Positions 43,951 to 53,000 of a DNA stretch of 64,000 nt are shown here, one piece after another. Under the pieces are notes generated by a model, which saw only the letters and a program-made list of their open reading frames with translations, was not told the DNA's origin and searched no databases. Source of the DNA: Pseudomonas farsensis (lineage in GTDB: Bacteria > Pseudomonadota > Gammaproteobacteria > Pseudomonadales > Pseudomonadaceae). Each line of letters opens with the position of its first letter. Within the stretch, counting starts at the first letter, position 1. A program made the translations under genes and the position numbers. The DNA lies in NCBI RefSeq assembly GCF_014268805.2, contig NZ_JABWRF020000005.1, forward strand, positions 166,020-230,019, written 5' to 3'.

Positions 43951-45026
43951 GGCTGGCTCCTTTTCTTCACAAGCCCGACCACGCCCTTGGGCAGGTACAG
44001 GGTGACGATGATGAACAGCGCACCGAGGAAGAACAGCCAGTACTCCGGGAACGCCACGGTGAACCAGCTCTTCATGCCGTTGACCAGCCCCGCGCCGAGC
44101 AGCGGCCCGAGCAGCGTGCCGCGCCCACCCAGCGCCACCCAGACGGCCGCCTCGATGGAGTTGGTCGGCGACATCTCGCCGGGGTTGATGATGCCCACCT
44201 GCGGCACATACAGCGCGCCTGCCAGGCCGCACAGTACGGCGCTGAGCACCCACACCAGCAGCTTGAAACCACGCGGGTCATAGCCGCAGAACATCAGGCG
44301 GTTCTCGGCATCGCGCACGGCGGTGAGCAGCCGGCCAACCTTGCTGCGGGTCAGCCGCCAGCACAGGTACAGGCTGCCCAGCAACAGCAGCACGGTCAGC
44401 AGGAACAGCACCGCGCGGGTGCCGGGCGCCGCCACGTCATGGCCGAGGATGGTGCGAAAACTGGTGAACCCGTTGTTGCCGCCAAAGCCGGTCTCGTTGC
44501 GAAAGAACAGCAGCATGGCAGCGAAGGTCAGCGCCTGGGTCATGATCGAGAAGTACACGCCTTTGATCCGCGAGCGGAAGGCGAACCAGCCAAACACCAG
44601 GGCCAGCAGCCCTGGCGCCAGCACCACCAGGCACAGCGCCCAGGCAAAGTGCTGGGTGCCGGCCCAGTACCAGGGCAGCTCGTTCCACGAAAGAAACGTC
44701 ATGAACGCCGGCAGGCCATCCCCTGCGGCCTGGCGCATCAGGTACATGCCCATGGCGTAGCCGCCCAGGGCAAAGAACAACCCGTGCCCCAGCGACAGCA
44801 GCCCGGCATAGCCCCAGACCAGGTCCAGGGCCAGGGCGACGATGGCGTAGCAGAGGACCTTGCCGACCAGGGTCAAGGTATAGGCCGAAACCTGCAGTGC
44901 GTGGCCTTCGGGCAGCATTGACAGCAGCGGCAGGGCCAGCAACACCAAGGTAACGGCGGCGCCGAGGGCCAGCGTCAAACGCGGCCCGGCCTTTTGCGAG
45001 GCGGTGACGATCAGTGGCTGGTTCAT
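43947..45026 (-). CDS. urtC: Urea ABC transporter permease UrtC
   Basis: 359 residues from the ATG overlapping the urtB stop; the much longer open frame upstream lies inside urtB. About nine to ten membrane helices, with LALDLVWGYAGLLSLGHGLF and the conserved FRNETGFGGNNGFTSF typical of UrtC. It pairs with UrtB as the channel. It is coupled to both neighbours by four-base or one-base overlaps. Confidence 0.95.
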   Translation of the reverse strand: MNQPLIVTASQKAGPRLTLALGAAVTLVLLALPLLSMLPEGHALQVSAYTLTLVGKVLCYAIVALALDLVWGYAGLLSLGHGLFFALGGYAMGMYLMRQAAGDGLPAFMTFLSWNELPWYWAGTQHFAWALCLVVLAPGLLALVFGWFAFRSRIKGVYFSIMTQALTFAAMLLFFRNETGFGGNNGFTSFRTILGHDVAAPGTRAVLFLLTVLLLLGSLYLCWRLTRSKVGRLLTAVRDAENRLMFCGYDPRGFKLLVWVLSAVLCGLAGALYVPQVGIINPGEMSPTNSIEAAVWVALGGRGTLLGPLLGAGLVNGMKSWFTVAFPEYWLFFLGALFIIVTLYLPKGVVGLVKKRSQP

Positions 45027-46516
45027 CAGTCGATTACCCGTCCCTTGAGGGCGAACAGGCCTTGCGGGCGCTTCTGGATGAACAGAATGATCAGCGCAAG
45101 GATGAGGATCTTGCCGAGCACCGCGCCAATTTGCGGTTCCAGCAGTTTGTTGGCGATGCCCAGCCCGAACGCTGCCCAGAGGGTGCCGGCCAGTTGCCCG
45201 ACGCCGCCGAGCACCACCACCAGGAACGAGTCGATGATGTAGCTCTGGCCAAGGTCCGGGCCGACGTTGCCGACCTGGCTCAGGGCCACGCCGCCCAGCC
45301 CGGCGATACCCGAACCCAGGCCAAAGGCGAGCATGTCGACGCGCCCGGTGGACACTCCGCAGCAGGCGGCCATGTTGCGGTTCTGGGTGACGGCGCGCAC
45401 GTTCAGGCCCAGCCGGGTGCGGTTGAGCAGCAGCCAGGTGAGCAGCACTACGGCCAGGGCGAAGCCGATGATGACGATGCGGTTGTACGGCAGCACCAGG
45501 TTGGGCAGCAGTTGCACGCCACCCGACAGCCACGCCGGGTTGCTCACCTCGACGTTCTGCGCGCCGAACAGCAGGCGCACGGCCTGGATCAGGATCAGGC
45601 TGATGCCCCAGGTGGCCAACAGCGTTTCCAGCGGCCGGCCGTACAGGTGCCTGATCACGGTGCGCTCCAATGCCATGCCCACACCTGCGCTGACGGCAAA
45701 GGCCACCGGCAGCGCGATCAGCGGGTAGAACTCGATGGCGCCGGGCGCGTAGCGTTGCAGCAGTACCTGGACCATGTAGGTGCTGTAGGCGCCGAGCATG
45801 AGCATCTCGCCATGGGCCATGTTGATCACCCCGAGCAGGCCGAAGGTGATCGCCAGGCCCAGCGCTGCCAGCAACAGGATCGACCCCAGCGACAGCCCAC
45901 TGAAGGCCTGGCCCAGCAGTTCGCCGATCAGTAGCTTGCGCTGCACCTGGGCCAGGCTGGTTTCAGCGGCTGTGCGCACGGCCGCGTCGGTTTCGCCATC
46001 CGGTTGCAGCAAGGCTTCCAGGCGGGTGCGGGCCAGCGGATCGCCGGTTTCGCCGAGCAAACGCACGGCGGCCAGGCGCACCGCAGGCTCGCTTGCGCCC
46101 AGTTGCAGGTTGGCCAGGGCCAGGGCGAGGGCTGCGTGCACGGCGGGGTCGGTCTCGGCGGCGAAGCGCTGGTCAAGGAAGGCCATTTGCGCGGGTTGTG
46201 CGCTTTTTTGCAGTTGGCTTGCAGCGGCCAGGCGGGTGTCGCTTTGCTCGCTGAGTAGTTGATGGCTGGCCAGGGCGTTGTCGATCAGGCCGCGCAGGCG
46301 GTTGTTCAGGCGCAACTTGCGCGTGTCACCTTCGCCAATGCGGCCCTGACGCAGGTTTTCCAGCAGCGCCAGGCGCCCGGCATCGGGTTGCGCAGCCCAG
46401 GTTTCGAGCAGGCGCGCCTGTTCGGCGGGCTTGGCGGTCAGGAAGAATTCGCCCTCGCTGGCTTGGCTTGCCAGGGGCAGCAGCAGCAGCAGGAGGGTCA
46501 GGAACAGTCTGAACAT
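45026..46516 (-). CDS. urtB: Urea ABC transporter permease UrtB
   Basis: 496 residues. A signal-like start (LFLTLLLLLLPLASQA) and a helical, HEAT-like extracytoplasmic domain of about 180 residues precede a LivH-type permease core (GVINMAHGEMLMLGAYSTYM; GLGGVALSQVGNVGPDLGQS). This long N-terminal extension is normal for proteobacterial UrtB. It shares one base with urtC and is separated from urtA by a REP pair. Confidence 0.95.
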   Translation of the reverse strand: MFRLFLTLLLLLLPLASQASEGEFFLTAKPAEQARLLETWAAQPDAGRLALLENLRQGRIGEGDTRKLRLNNRLRGLIDNALASHQLLSEQSDTRLAAASQLQKSAQPAQMAFLDQRFAAETDPAVHAALALALANLQLGASEPAVRLAAVRLLGETGDPLARTRLEALLQPDGETDAAVRTAAETSLAQVQRKLLIGELLGQAFSGLSLGSILLLAALGLAITFGLLGVINMAHGEMLMLGAYSTYMVQVLLQRYAPGAIEFYPLIALPVAFAVSAGVGMALERTVIRHLYGRPLETLLATWGISLILIQAVRLLFGAQNVEVSNPAWLSGGVQLLPNLVLPYNRIVIIGFALAVVLLTWLLLNRTRLGLNVRAVTQNRNMAACCGVSTGRVDMLAFGLGSGIAGLGGVALSQVGNVGPDLGQSYIIDSFLVVVLGGVGQLAGTLWAAFGLGIANKLLEPQIGAVLGKILILALIILFIQKRPQGLFALKGRVID

Positions 46517-46540
46517 ACGTCATCCCTTTTTAGGGCTTTT

Positions 46541-46662
46541 GGGGGCTGCTTTGCAGCCCATCGCAGGCTGTCGCCAGCTCCCACAGGTTTAGTGAATGCC
46601 TGGCAGCGCGCTGTCTCTGTGGGAGCTGGCGACAGCCTGCGATGGGCCGCAAAGCGGCCCCA
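46541..46662. repeat. Paired REP palindrome between urtA and urtB
   Basis: Arms of the form GGGGCTGCTTTGCAGCCCAT with GCAGGCTGTCGCCAGC, and complements, leave a long potential stem inside the urt operon. It is placed to stabilise the upstream urtA message relative to urtB and beyond. Confidence 0.88.
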
Positions 46663-46668
46663 ATGCAC

Positions 46669-47934
46669 TCAGTTGCCTTTCACCGCATAATCCGGCCGCT
46701 TGTCATTGCCCGGAATGAACGGGCTCCATGGCTGTGCCCGCAGCGGTTGCTCGGTTTCCCACACCACGCTGAACTGCCCGTCATCCTGAATCTCGCCGAT
46801 CATCACCGGCTTGTGCAGGTGGTGATTGGTCTTGTCCATGGTCAGGGTGTAGCCGGACGGTGCCTTGAAAGTCTGCCCGGCAAGGGCCTCGCGGACCTTG
46901 TCCACCTCGGTGCTGCCGGCCTTCTGCGCAGCTTGCGCCCACATGTGGATACCCACGTAGGTGGCTTCCATCGGGTCGTTGGTCACTGCCTTGTCGGCGC
47001 CCGGCAGGCCCTTGGCCTTGGCGTAGGCCTTCCAGTCGGCGACGAACTTCTGGTTGACCGGGTTATCCACCGACTCGAAGTAGTTCCATGCGGCCAGGTG
47101 CCCAACCAACGGTTTGGTGTCGATGCCGCGCAGCTCTTCTTCACCCACCGAGAACGCCACCACCGGCACGTCGGTGGCCTTCAGGCCCTGGTTGGCCAGC
47201 TCTTTGTAGAACGGCACATTGGAGTCGCCGTTGACCGTGGAGATGACCGCCGTCTTGCCGCCGGCCGAGAACTTCTTGATGTTGGCGACGATGGTCTGGT
47301 AATCGGCATGGCCGAACGGGGTGTAGACCTCTTCGATGTCTTTGTCGGCCACGCCCTTGCTGTGCAGGAAGGCGCGCAGAATCTTGTTGGTGGTACGCGG
47401 GTAGACGTAGTCGGTGCCCAGCAGGAAGAACCGCTTGGCGCTGCCGCCGTCCTCGCTCATCACGTACTCGACCGCAGGAATCGCCTGCTGGTTGGGCGCA
47501 GCGCCTGTGTAGAAGACGTTGGGCGACATCTCTTCACCTTCGTACTGCACCGGGTAGAACAACAACCCGTTGAGTTCTTCGAACACCGGCAGCACCGACT
47601 TGCGCGACACCGAGGTCCAGCAGCCGAACACCACCGCGACCTTGTCCTGGGTCAGCAACTGCCGGCTCTTTTCAGCGAACAGCGGCCAGTTGGACGCCGG
47701 GTCCACCACCACCGCTTCCAGCATCTTGCCGTTGACCCCACCTTTGGCGTTGATCTCATCGATGGTCATCAGCGCCATGTCCTTGAGCGAGGTCTCGGAA
47801 ATCGCCATGGTGCCGGACAGCGAATGCAGGATGCCGACCTTGATGGTCTCGGCGGCCTGGATGCTCCAGCTCAGGCCCATCGCGGCAATCGATGCGCTGA
47901 GGGTAAAGGCCTTGATCAGACTGCGACGCTTCAT
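46669..47934 (-). CDS. urtA: Urea ABC transporter binding protein UrtA
   Basis: 421 residues from the ATG giving MKRRSLIKAFTLSASIAAMG, a Tat-like or Sec signal, with GGAGAG upstream. The mature chain has UrtA features: VGILHSLSGTMAISETSLKD, VVFGCWTSVSRKSVLPVFEE, GLLFYPVQYEGEEMSPNVFY and FFLLGTDYVYPRTTNKILRA. It binds urea (and perhaps short amides) in the periplasm. A sigma-54-type promoter lies 54-68 bases upstream, suggesting nitrogen control. Confidence 0.96.
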   Translation of the reverse strand: MKRRSLIKAFTLSASIAAMGLSWSIQAAETIKVGILHSLSGTMAISETSLKDMALMTIDEINAKGGVNGKMLEAVVVDPASNWPLFAEKSRQLLTQDKVAVVFGCWTSVSRKSVLPVFEELNGLLFYPVQYEGEEMSPNVFYTGAAPNQQAIPAVEYVMSEDGGSAKRFFLLGTDYVYPRTTNKILRAFLHSKGVADKDIEEVYTPFGHADYQTIVANIKKFSAGGKTAVISTVNGDSNVPFYKELANQGLKATDVPVVAFSVGEEELRGIDTKPLVGHLAAWNYFESVDNPVNQKFVADWKAYAKAKGLPGADKAVTNDPMEATYVGIHMWAQAAQKAGSTEVDKVREALAGQTFKAPSGYTLTMDKTNHHLHKPVMIGEIQDDGQFSVVWETEQPLRAQPWSPFIPGNDKRPDYAVKGN

Positions 47935-47987
47935 GTGCTCTCTCCGATGAGATCGTTGTTGATTTGGCAAATCGCAGAACGGCAGGT

Positions 47988-48002
47988 GCAAAGGCTGTGC
48001 CG
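47988..48002 (-). promoter_or_regulatory. Sigma-54 promoter of the urt operon
   Basis: On the minus strand: CGGCACAGCCTTTGC, with GG and GC ten bases apart and TTGC at -12. Transcription would begin near 47976, about 42 bases before urtA. A diverged copy of the same element lies at 49898-49912. Confidence 0.72.
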
Positions 48003-48050
48003 AAGGCTGCAAGCGCTCTATCGCGGAGCATTCGCCGGGCACGAGCCAGT

Positions 48051-48107
48051 GCGCCTGCCCCATCTTCGCGCTCATTGATGTGAGCTGCGCGAAGATGGGG
48101 CGGGCGC
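48051..48107. promoter_or_regulatory. 21-bp inverted repeat upstream of urtA
   Basis: The arms 48051-48071 (starts GCGCCTGCCCCATCTT) and 48087-48107 match at 20 of 21 positions around a 15-base spacer. The centre is about 100 bases upstream of the predicted urtA transcription start, a usual distance for a sigma-54 activator site, though the arms are longer than an NtrC site. It could instead be a transcription-blocking hairpin. Confidence 0.5.
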
Positions 48108-48203
48108 TTGCACGCTATGGGTACCTGATAGTTTTGCCAGTAGCGCTGCGGCGGAGCCCTTCCTATCGTCGACAGTGTTCATCCCTGTGTGGAGACACTC
48201 GTC

Positions 48204-48552
48204 ATGTTCCGTCATCGCCTTGTGCAACTCTGTTCATTGCTGCTCGTCGTCTGCCCGCTGATATCCACGGCCCATGCGCAGGATCCCAAGGCAGGAGCAA
48301 GCCCGTTGAGCGTGGTGCAGCAAGAGTTGGGTACCTACCAATATGTATCCGGCCATTCAGAAGAAAATGCCCAGGGTTACACGATCGAGAGTGGCAATCT
48401 GATCGAGCCGGCCAAGGGGCTGGTGGAGGGCTCGGTGGTGATGGTCAGCGACAAGGACGGGGCGATAACGGCAATCATCGACCGGCCTGGGCGGCGTGGC
48501 ACCTTGTACATCAACAAGGAGGGTACGAGGCATTTTCTGGAGGAGCCGCCCT
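48204..48552 (+). pseudogene. N-terminal fragment of a secreted protein, cut by an IS
   Basis: The first 116 codons are intact: a signal peptide (LCSLLLVVCPLISTAHAQ), then a small beta-rich stretch (YTIESGNLIEPAKGLVEG; AIIDRPGRRGTLYINKEG). The frame then runs into the IS3 element at 48553, so the C-terminus is lost; translation would continue about 50 codons in IS sequence. The original product is not recognised. It could be the leading part of a longer secreted enzyme, but I see no catalytic motif. No remainder is found beyond the right IS end. Confidence 0.7.
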
Positions 48553-48590
48553 TGAACTGGTCAAGTTTTTCCGGACACCGATTACGGTGT

Positions 48591-49439
48591 TTAGGCCGCC
48601 TGCAGCTCCTTGGCTATTGGCGACAGATAATCGTTGTAGCTGTGGAGCCTGATTCGGTTGTAGCGCATGAAGAAGTTAGTCATGTCGCTTCTAGCTTCTT
48701 CGATCTCTGAATAGCCCTTGGCAGGCACCCATTCTGACTTGAGCGTGCCGAACAATCGTTCCGTTGGCGCATTGTCCCAACACTGGCCTCTGCGGCTCAT
48801 GCTTTGAGTTATGCCATGTTTAAGCAGCTCGGACTGGAAGCGCTGACTGGTGTATTGGCAGCCTTGATCCGAATGAAACATCAAACCCGCAGGTGCGCCC
48901 CGAACGCCGACCGCCATAGTCAGCGCGTTGCTAACCAGGTTGGCATCATTGATCAGAGAAAATGCCCAGCCAACAACTCGGCGGGCAAACAGATCAATGA
49001 CCACCGCCAAGTGATACCAGCGTTTCCCGACCATCAGGCTGGTAACATCGTCGCACCACACCTGATTGACGGCTGTAGGTTGGAAGTTGCGCTCAAGGAG
49101 ATTCTTCGCCACAAATGCCTCGACGCCCCTGGAGCGATATTGGTGGCGGCGACGCTGCCTGCTAGCCACATTCGCCTCGGCCATCAGCCTTCCCACAAGA
49201 TACCTTCCAACCTTGAGTTGCTGCGCTTTCAAACACTGAGAGATCATTCTTGCACCGGCACTTTCTCTACTTTCAGTATGCAGTTGTACAACCTTCTCCC
49301 TCAGCGCATCACGCTCGGTATTAGGTTTGGAGCGGCGATGGACCCAGTCGTAAAACGCGCTACGGGAAACGCCAAAAGCACTGCAAAGCTGATTAGTCGG
49401 ATAAAAGCCTGACTCTCTCAGTTCCTCGATCAGGAAAAA
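48591..49439 (-). CDS. IS3-family transposase OrfB (DDE integrase domain)
   Basis: About 282 residues, read in the -1 frame relative to orfA and joined to it at the T5 run at 49435-49439. A separate start, if used, would be further in (first ATG at 49247). After the HTH_21-like part come the catalytic residues: Asp in NQVWCDDVTSLMVGKRWY, Asp in MFHSDQGCQYTS and Glu in PTERLFGTLKSEW. No internal stop is seen, so the element may be active. Confidence 0.9.
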   Translation of the reverse strand, partial: FFLIEELRESGFYPTNQLCSAFGVSRSAFYDWVHRRSKPNTERDALREKVVQLHTESRESAGARMISQCLKAQQLKVGRYLVGRLMAEANVASRQRRRHQYRSRGVEAFVAKNLLERNFQPTAVNQVWCDDVTSLMVGKRWYHLAVVIDLFARRVVGWAFSLINDANLVSNALTMAVGVRGAPAGLMFHSDQGCQYTSQRFQSELLKHGITQSMSRRGQCWDNAPTERLFGTLKSEWVPAKGYSEIEEARSDMTNFFMRYNRIRLHSYNDYLSPIAKELQAA

Positions 49440-49738
49440 CGATAGGGATCCGACATCAAGAGAGCGGTAGCCTTTTTTAAGATTTCGGCCTCGGTCTCCA
49501 GGCGCTTTACCTTGGCGCGTAACTGCTGAAGTTCTCGCTGCTCATCGCTGATTGCTTTGGTACCTGCAACTGGCTGCCCTTTCTGGCGCTCTTTTCTCAC
49601 CTGGTCCACCCAACGACGCAAGGCGGTACGGCCGACCTCCATCGATGCACAGACGTCAGGAATCGAGCAGTTGTCATCAAGAACCATGCTTGCAGCACGT
49701 TGCTTGAACTCACGGGTATAGGTCTTTCTCTCTGGCAT
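49430..49738 (-). CDS. IS3-family OrfA
   Basis: 102 residues: helix-turn-helix (YTREFKQRAASMVLDDNCSI; ASMEVGRTALRRWVDQV), then a leucine-zipper-like coil (QQLRAKVKRLETEAEILKKA) used for multimerisation in this family. The stop overlaps the orfB frame. A run of five T just before the stop is the likely -1 slip site making the OrfAB transposase. Confidence 0.92.
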   Translation of the reverse strand: MPERKTYTREFKQRAASMVLDDNCSIPDVCASMEVGRTALRRWVDQVRKERQKGQPVAGTKAISDEQRELQQLRAKVKRLETEAEILKKATALLMSDPYRFS

Positions 49739-49803
49739 GGAACCTCCTGAATGGGCGAATCATATCGCCCTTAAGAGGTGTCCGGGATCATTAGGCCAGT
49801 TCA

Positions 49804-49846
49804 CTCAGGTACGACAGCAGGATCAGCGTTCAGACGAACATGAACA
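49804..49846 (-). pseudogene. 43-bp fragment of the neighbouring amino acid permease gene
   Basis: 42 of 43 bases match 57454-57496, inside the CycA-like permease gene, in the same orientation. It starts exactly at the IS right end. The one difference (49830) turns a Trp codon (TGG) into TGA. It is a scar, not a gene. Confidence 0.85.
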
Positions 49847-49847
49847 A

Positions 49848-49918
49848 TATGTGCTCTCTGCGATGTGATTGTTGTGGTGATGGCTGAGTCGGAGATTGCA
49901 AGGGCTGTGCCGAGGGGC
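49848..49918 (-). repeat. Diverged copy of the urtA upstream region
   Basis: Compared with the bases just before urtA (47933-48006), the first 26 positions match at 23 (both begin ATGTGCTCTCT), and the sigma-54 element is kept as GCAAGGGCTGTGCCG at 49898-49912, with GG and GC still ten bases apart. The middle is more diverged. The promoter copy points into the permease fragment and the IS. The rest of the gap, 49919-50089, holds no gene I can support. Confidence 0.72.
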
Positions 49919-50089
49919 GGGAGGGGCGTGGTAGAGGGGGTTGTGCGAGGTATTAGGGCGCTGTGGTGGGCCGACCAGCGGCCCTCGCAGGTTTCGTCAT
50001 CGTCTGCCGTGATCATTGTCCAAGTCCACCTTGGCTTGGTAAGTCAACGGAGGGGGCTGCATCGGGATGTTGTCCTGAATCTTTTGTGT

Positions 50090-53000
50090 CTACTCAGACC
50101 TGCGCAGTTTGCTGGCATGTGCCCTGAAATCGTCATCGCCTGCCTTGGCCGTATAGACCATGTTCAACTTGATGTCGGCAATCACCGTAGGGTCGGCAAG
50201 CAGTTTCTCGCTGCCTAAAATTTCCAGGGTCCATTGTGAAATGGCACCCGTGCCCTCGAAGGGCAGATAACGGCCGTCGTGGAACATCAGTTCGTAGACC
50301 CAGGTGCCTGGGTCATAACCCAACCCATCCTCGGCCACCGTCGATGAAAGTGCGATCTGTTGGTTCACGCTCGGATTGCGCATGACGCGCATGTGATCCT
50401 TGCCGGCATCATCGACTTCCTTCTGGTCGATTTCGGATACGCCGATCTTGGCTGGATACAGCGAGCGGGCTGCATCCTTGTCGGCCTCGAGCAAGATGGT
50501 ACTGCCCGTCTGGGTCAGGGTGGCGCAGAGTTCGTCGAGGCTTGCGTTGGTATTGAGCACAAGGGTCACCGACACGTACTTGAGCTGGCGCAGGTAGTGG
50601 CCTGGGTAATTTTTGTCAAAGTCACTGGCCGAGAACGCGAAACTATATACAAGCGATGCAGGGGGCGGGTTCTGCTTTTTGAACACGTTGGCCCATGCGG
50701 GCTCGCCCGCATGGGCCTTCAGGCTGAACGATTTCTTGATGGTCAGACGTCGCTCGTTTTTGAGCAGGTATTCATTTTCCATATGCTGCAGGTTCACCAG
50801 CAGGGATTCGCCTACCAGCATGCCTTTGTAATTGTTCCGCCAGGCCGTGGTATTGATGAAACTGGTGCGTCGATAGTCGCCGATCTCGTAGCGCCACGCA
50901 GCTTCTACCACCAGGCACAAGGAGCGGACGGCATCGTACGCTGCACCGTAGAGATGCTCCTGGCGCGCCACCAGCCAGTTGTAGACCGGGATGATGCAAA
51001 AGCCGGTGGTCATGGTCACATAGGCTTCCTTCAGGTTGACCCGATCCTGTTCGCACTGGGCCAGGGCAATGGTGCTGGCCTTGAGCTCGATATTGGTTTC
51101 GTCGAGTTGTTGGTCAAGGATCTTGATATCCCACTCAACCTGGCTCTTGTCGAATGCCCACTCGGCTGCCCGGCGGTTGTAGCCGGCTTGGGTCTGGAGT
51201 TCATCAGCGATCATGCTCGCTGCATCCGCTGTGGCATATAGCGCCTGGGCAGCTCTGGCCATTGGTGCCGACACATTGTTGCCGCCAATGGCCATCCCAT
51301 AGATCGTGGGCACGGCGGCTTCCGTCAAACCTGATGCCAGTTCGAACGGTATGCTCATCAGCAAGGCACTGTTTGCCGACCAGGTAAGCCCTGTGGCGGC
51401 CTCCTCTTCTGGCGAGCGACCGACATCGATGAGATGACTAAGATAATCGTTCTGTGCGGCGGCTTTGTTTCGGCTGAGCAGCAATGCTTTCTTCCTGGCC
51501 TGGATTGCGCTGATGGCCTCTTTCTGCATACGAATGGTAAAGTCGACCATTTTGATGTCCTGCTCCTTGAGCTGCGCCCCAAGGGTGGTGTTGGACTCAT
51601 CCTCCATCAGTTTCATGTAGTGCCGCCCAAAGTCGGACAACTGCTGGGCCGCAGCTTTGGCGCTGGGTAACAATTGGCGGAAACGATAGTGGGGAACTGG
51701 TTGTTTACGGTCTTGATAAGTGATGGGCAGGTTGCTTACGCCGCCCTGCGAACTGTCAAACGCCTCCTGGCCCTCGCTGCTCCAGTCCAGTGGCGGTAGT
51801 GTCTTGCCATCCAGCGTGAGCCCATGGCGTAGGTTGTGTAGCCTGTTCTGGAGTGTCTTGCTCAGCTCCAGTACCCGACGGTTGAGCGGCGTGCGGAATG
51901 CATTGGAGTCGAGTGAGGCTAAGGTGGTCGCTGTCCAGCGCGATGCGTTGTGGCCCTCGGGTAACGGGCCGAGCAGCTTGAGTGCCTGCTGGTAGCACAG
52001 CCAGGCTTGGTTGAGCGTGCTCAGCGTAAGTTGGCGGTAGTAGTGGTCGCCTTGCGCAAGCCAGTTCTCGAGGAAGCCGAGATAGATCGCTTGCTGATAA
52101 TGCCGGGCTAGTACGAAGACATGGCTTATGGGGTCTACCCCCTGGTGAAGCGTCGAACTCAGGGTGCCCACCTGCGACAGGGGGCGCGTGCACCACGGTG
52201 CAGGGCGCCCCGCTTCGTCGGACGCGATTCGGTAGGGGTTAAACAAGTAACGCAGGTACCAGTCTTGCGCCTCTTCGAATTGTTGCTGCTCAGTAAGACG
52301 CATGGCAACCATTGCGGGTAGATGAAGGAACAGCTCGCGAAAGTAAAGGGCGTTGGCGCCATGAAAGTCTAGTTCAACTGTGGATGCCGGGGCATCCAAC
52401 CCGGGTTCTTGAAGTGTCTGCGTATCCCAGGCTAGTACTCGCTGCACGCCTTGGCTGGCGCGTGCGACCAGACGCTTGCCGAACAGGGTATTGAGACGCA
52501 GTTTTTCTGTATTGAGAATAGGCGCGAGGCTTTTTGCTTTTGTCAGATCCAGATATTGCGCTTGAGCCGTGTTGCTGGCGATGGATACAGCCCAGAGTTC
52601 ATCGGTTTTAAGCGCTTTGACCGTAACGCTATAGTCGAGGGAAACCCGCGAGTCAGCTTTGCCCATGGTGAGTTTAAGGATGTATCCAGTGTCCCGTTCA
52701 ATGTCTAACTCGAATATTTGTGCTTGATTGTGTCCTTGGTCTTGCAGTCTGTAATCGGCGGATTTCAGTGGTGCTTCAGGGGCGTTGGCGAGATAGATGG
52801 CGAGCTGTGCATAATTGGAATATCCGGATTTGTCTTTGGCGCTACGGTTCACTGTTACAGCTAGTATGTTGTCAGCGTCAGAGGCAACCCTTGCTTTCAC
52901 ATCCACTAATATGTCTGTGTTCTGAAGCGGGGGGGATGGTTCGCAGCTCACGCTGAAGGGCGCACCGGTATAGGGGTGTTGAAGAGTGGACCTGTTTTTA

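Larger units (their letters stand above)
48553..49803 (-). mobile_element. IS3-family insertion sequence, 1251 bp
   Basis: The ends are imperfect inverted repeats: the left begins TGAACTGGTCAAGTTTTTCC and the right, read inward on the minus strand, begins TGAACTGGCCTAATGATCCC, both reaching CGGACACC. It has the usual orfA and orfB in overlapping frames. The flanking bases (CCCT at left, CTCA at right) do not form a target duplication, so this copy did not arise by simple insertion at this site, or a later rearrangement removed one flank. Confidence 0.9.

Noticed and set aside
46642..48078. Plus-strand open frame of 478 codons opposite urtA
   Set aside because: Antisense shadow of urtA, with no recognisable domain.
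49801..50016. 71-codon minus-strand frame after the toxin gene, possible TcB remnant
   Set aside because: No similarity to TcB recognised, and it runs across the promoter-copy and permease-fragment scar, so it is probably not a gene.
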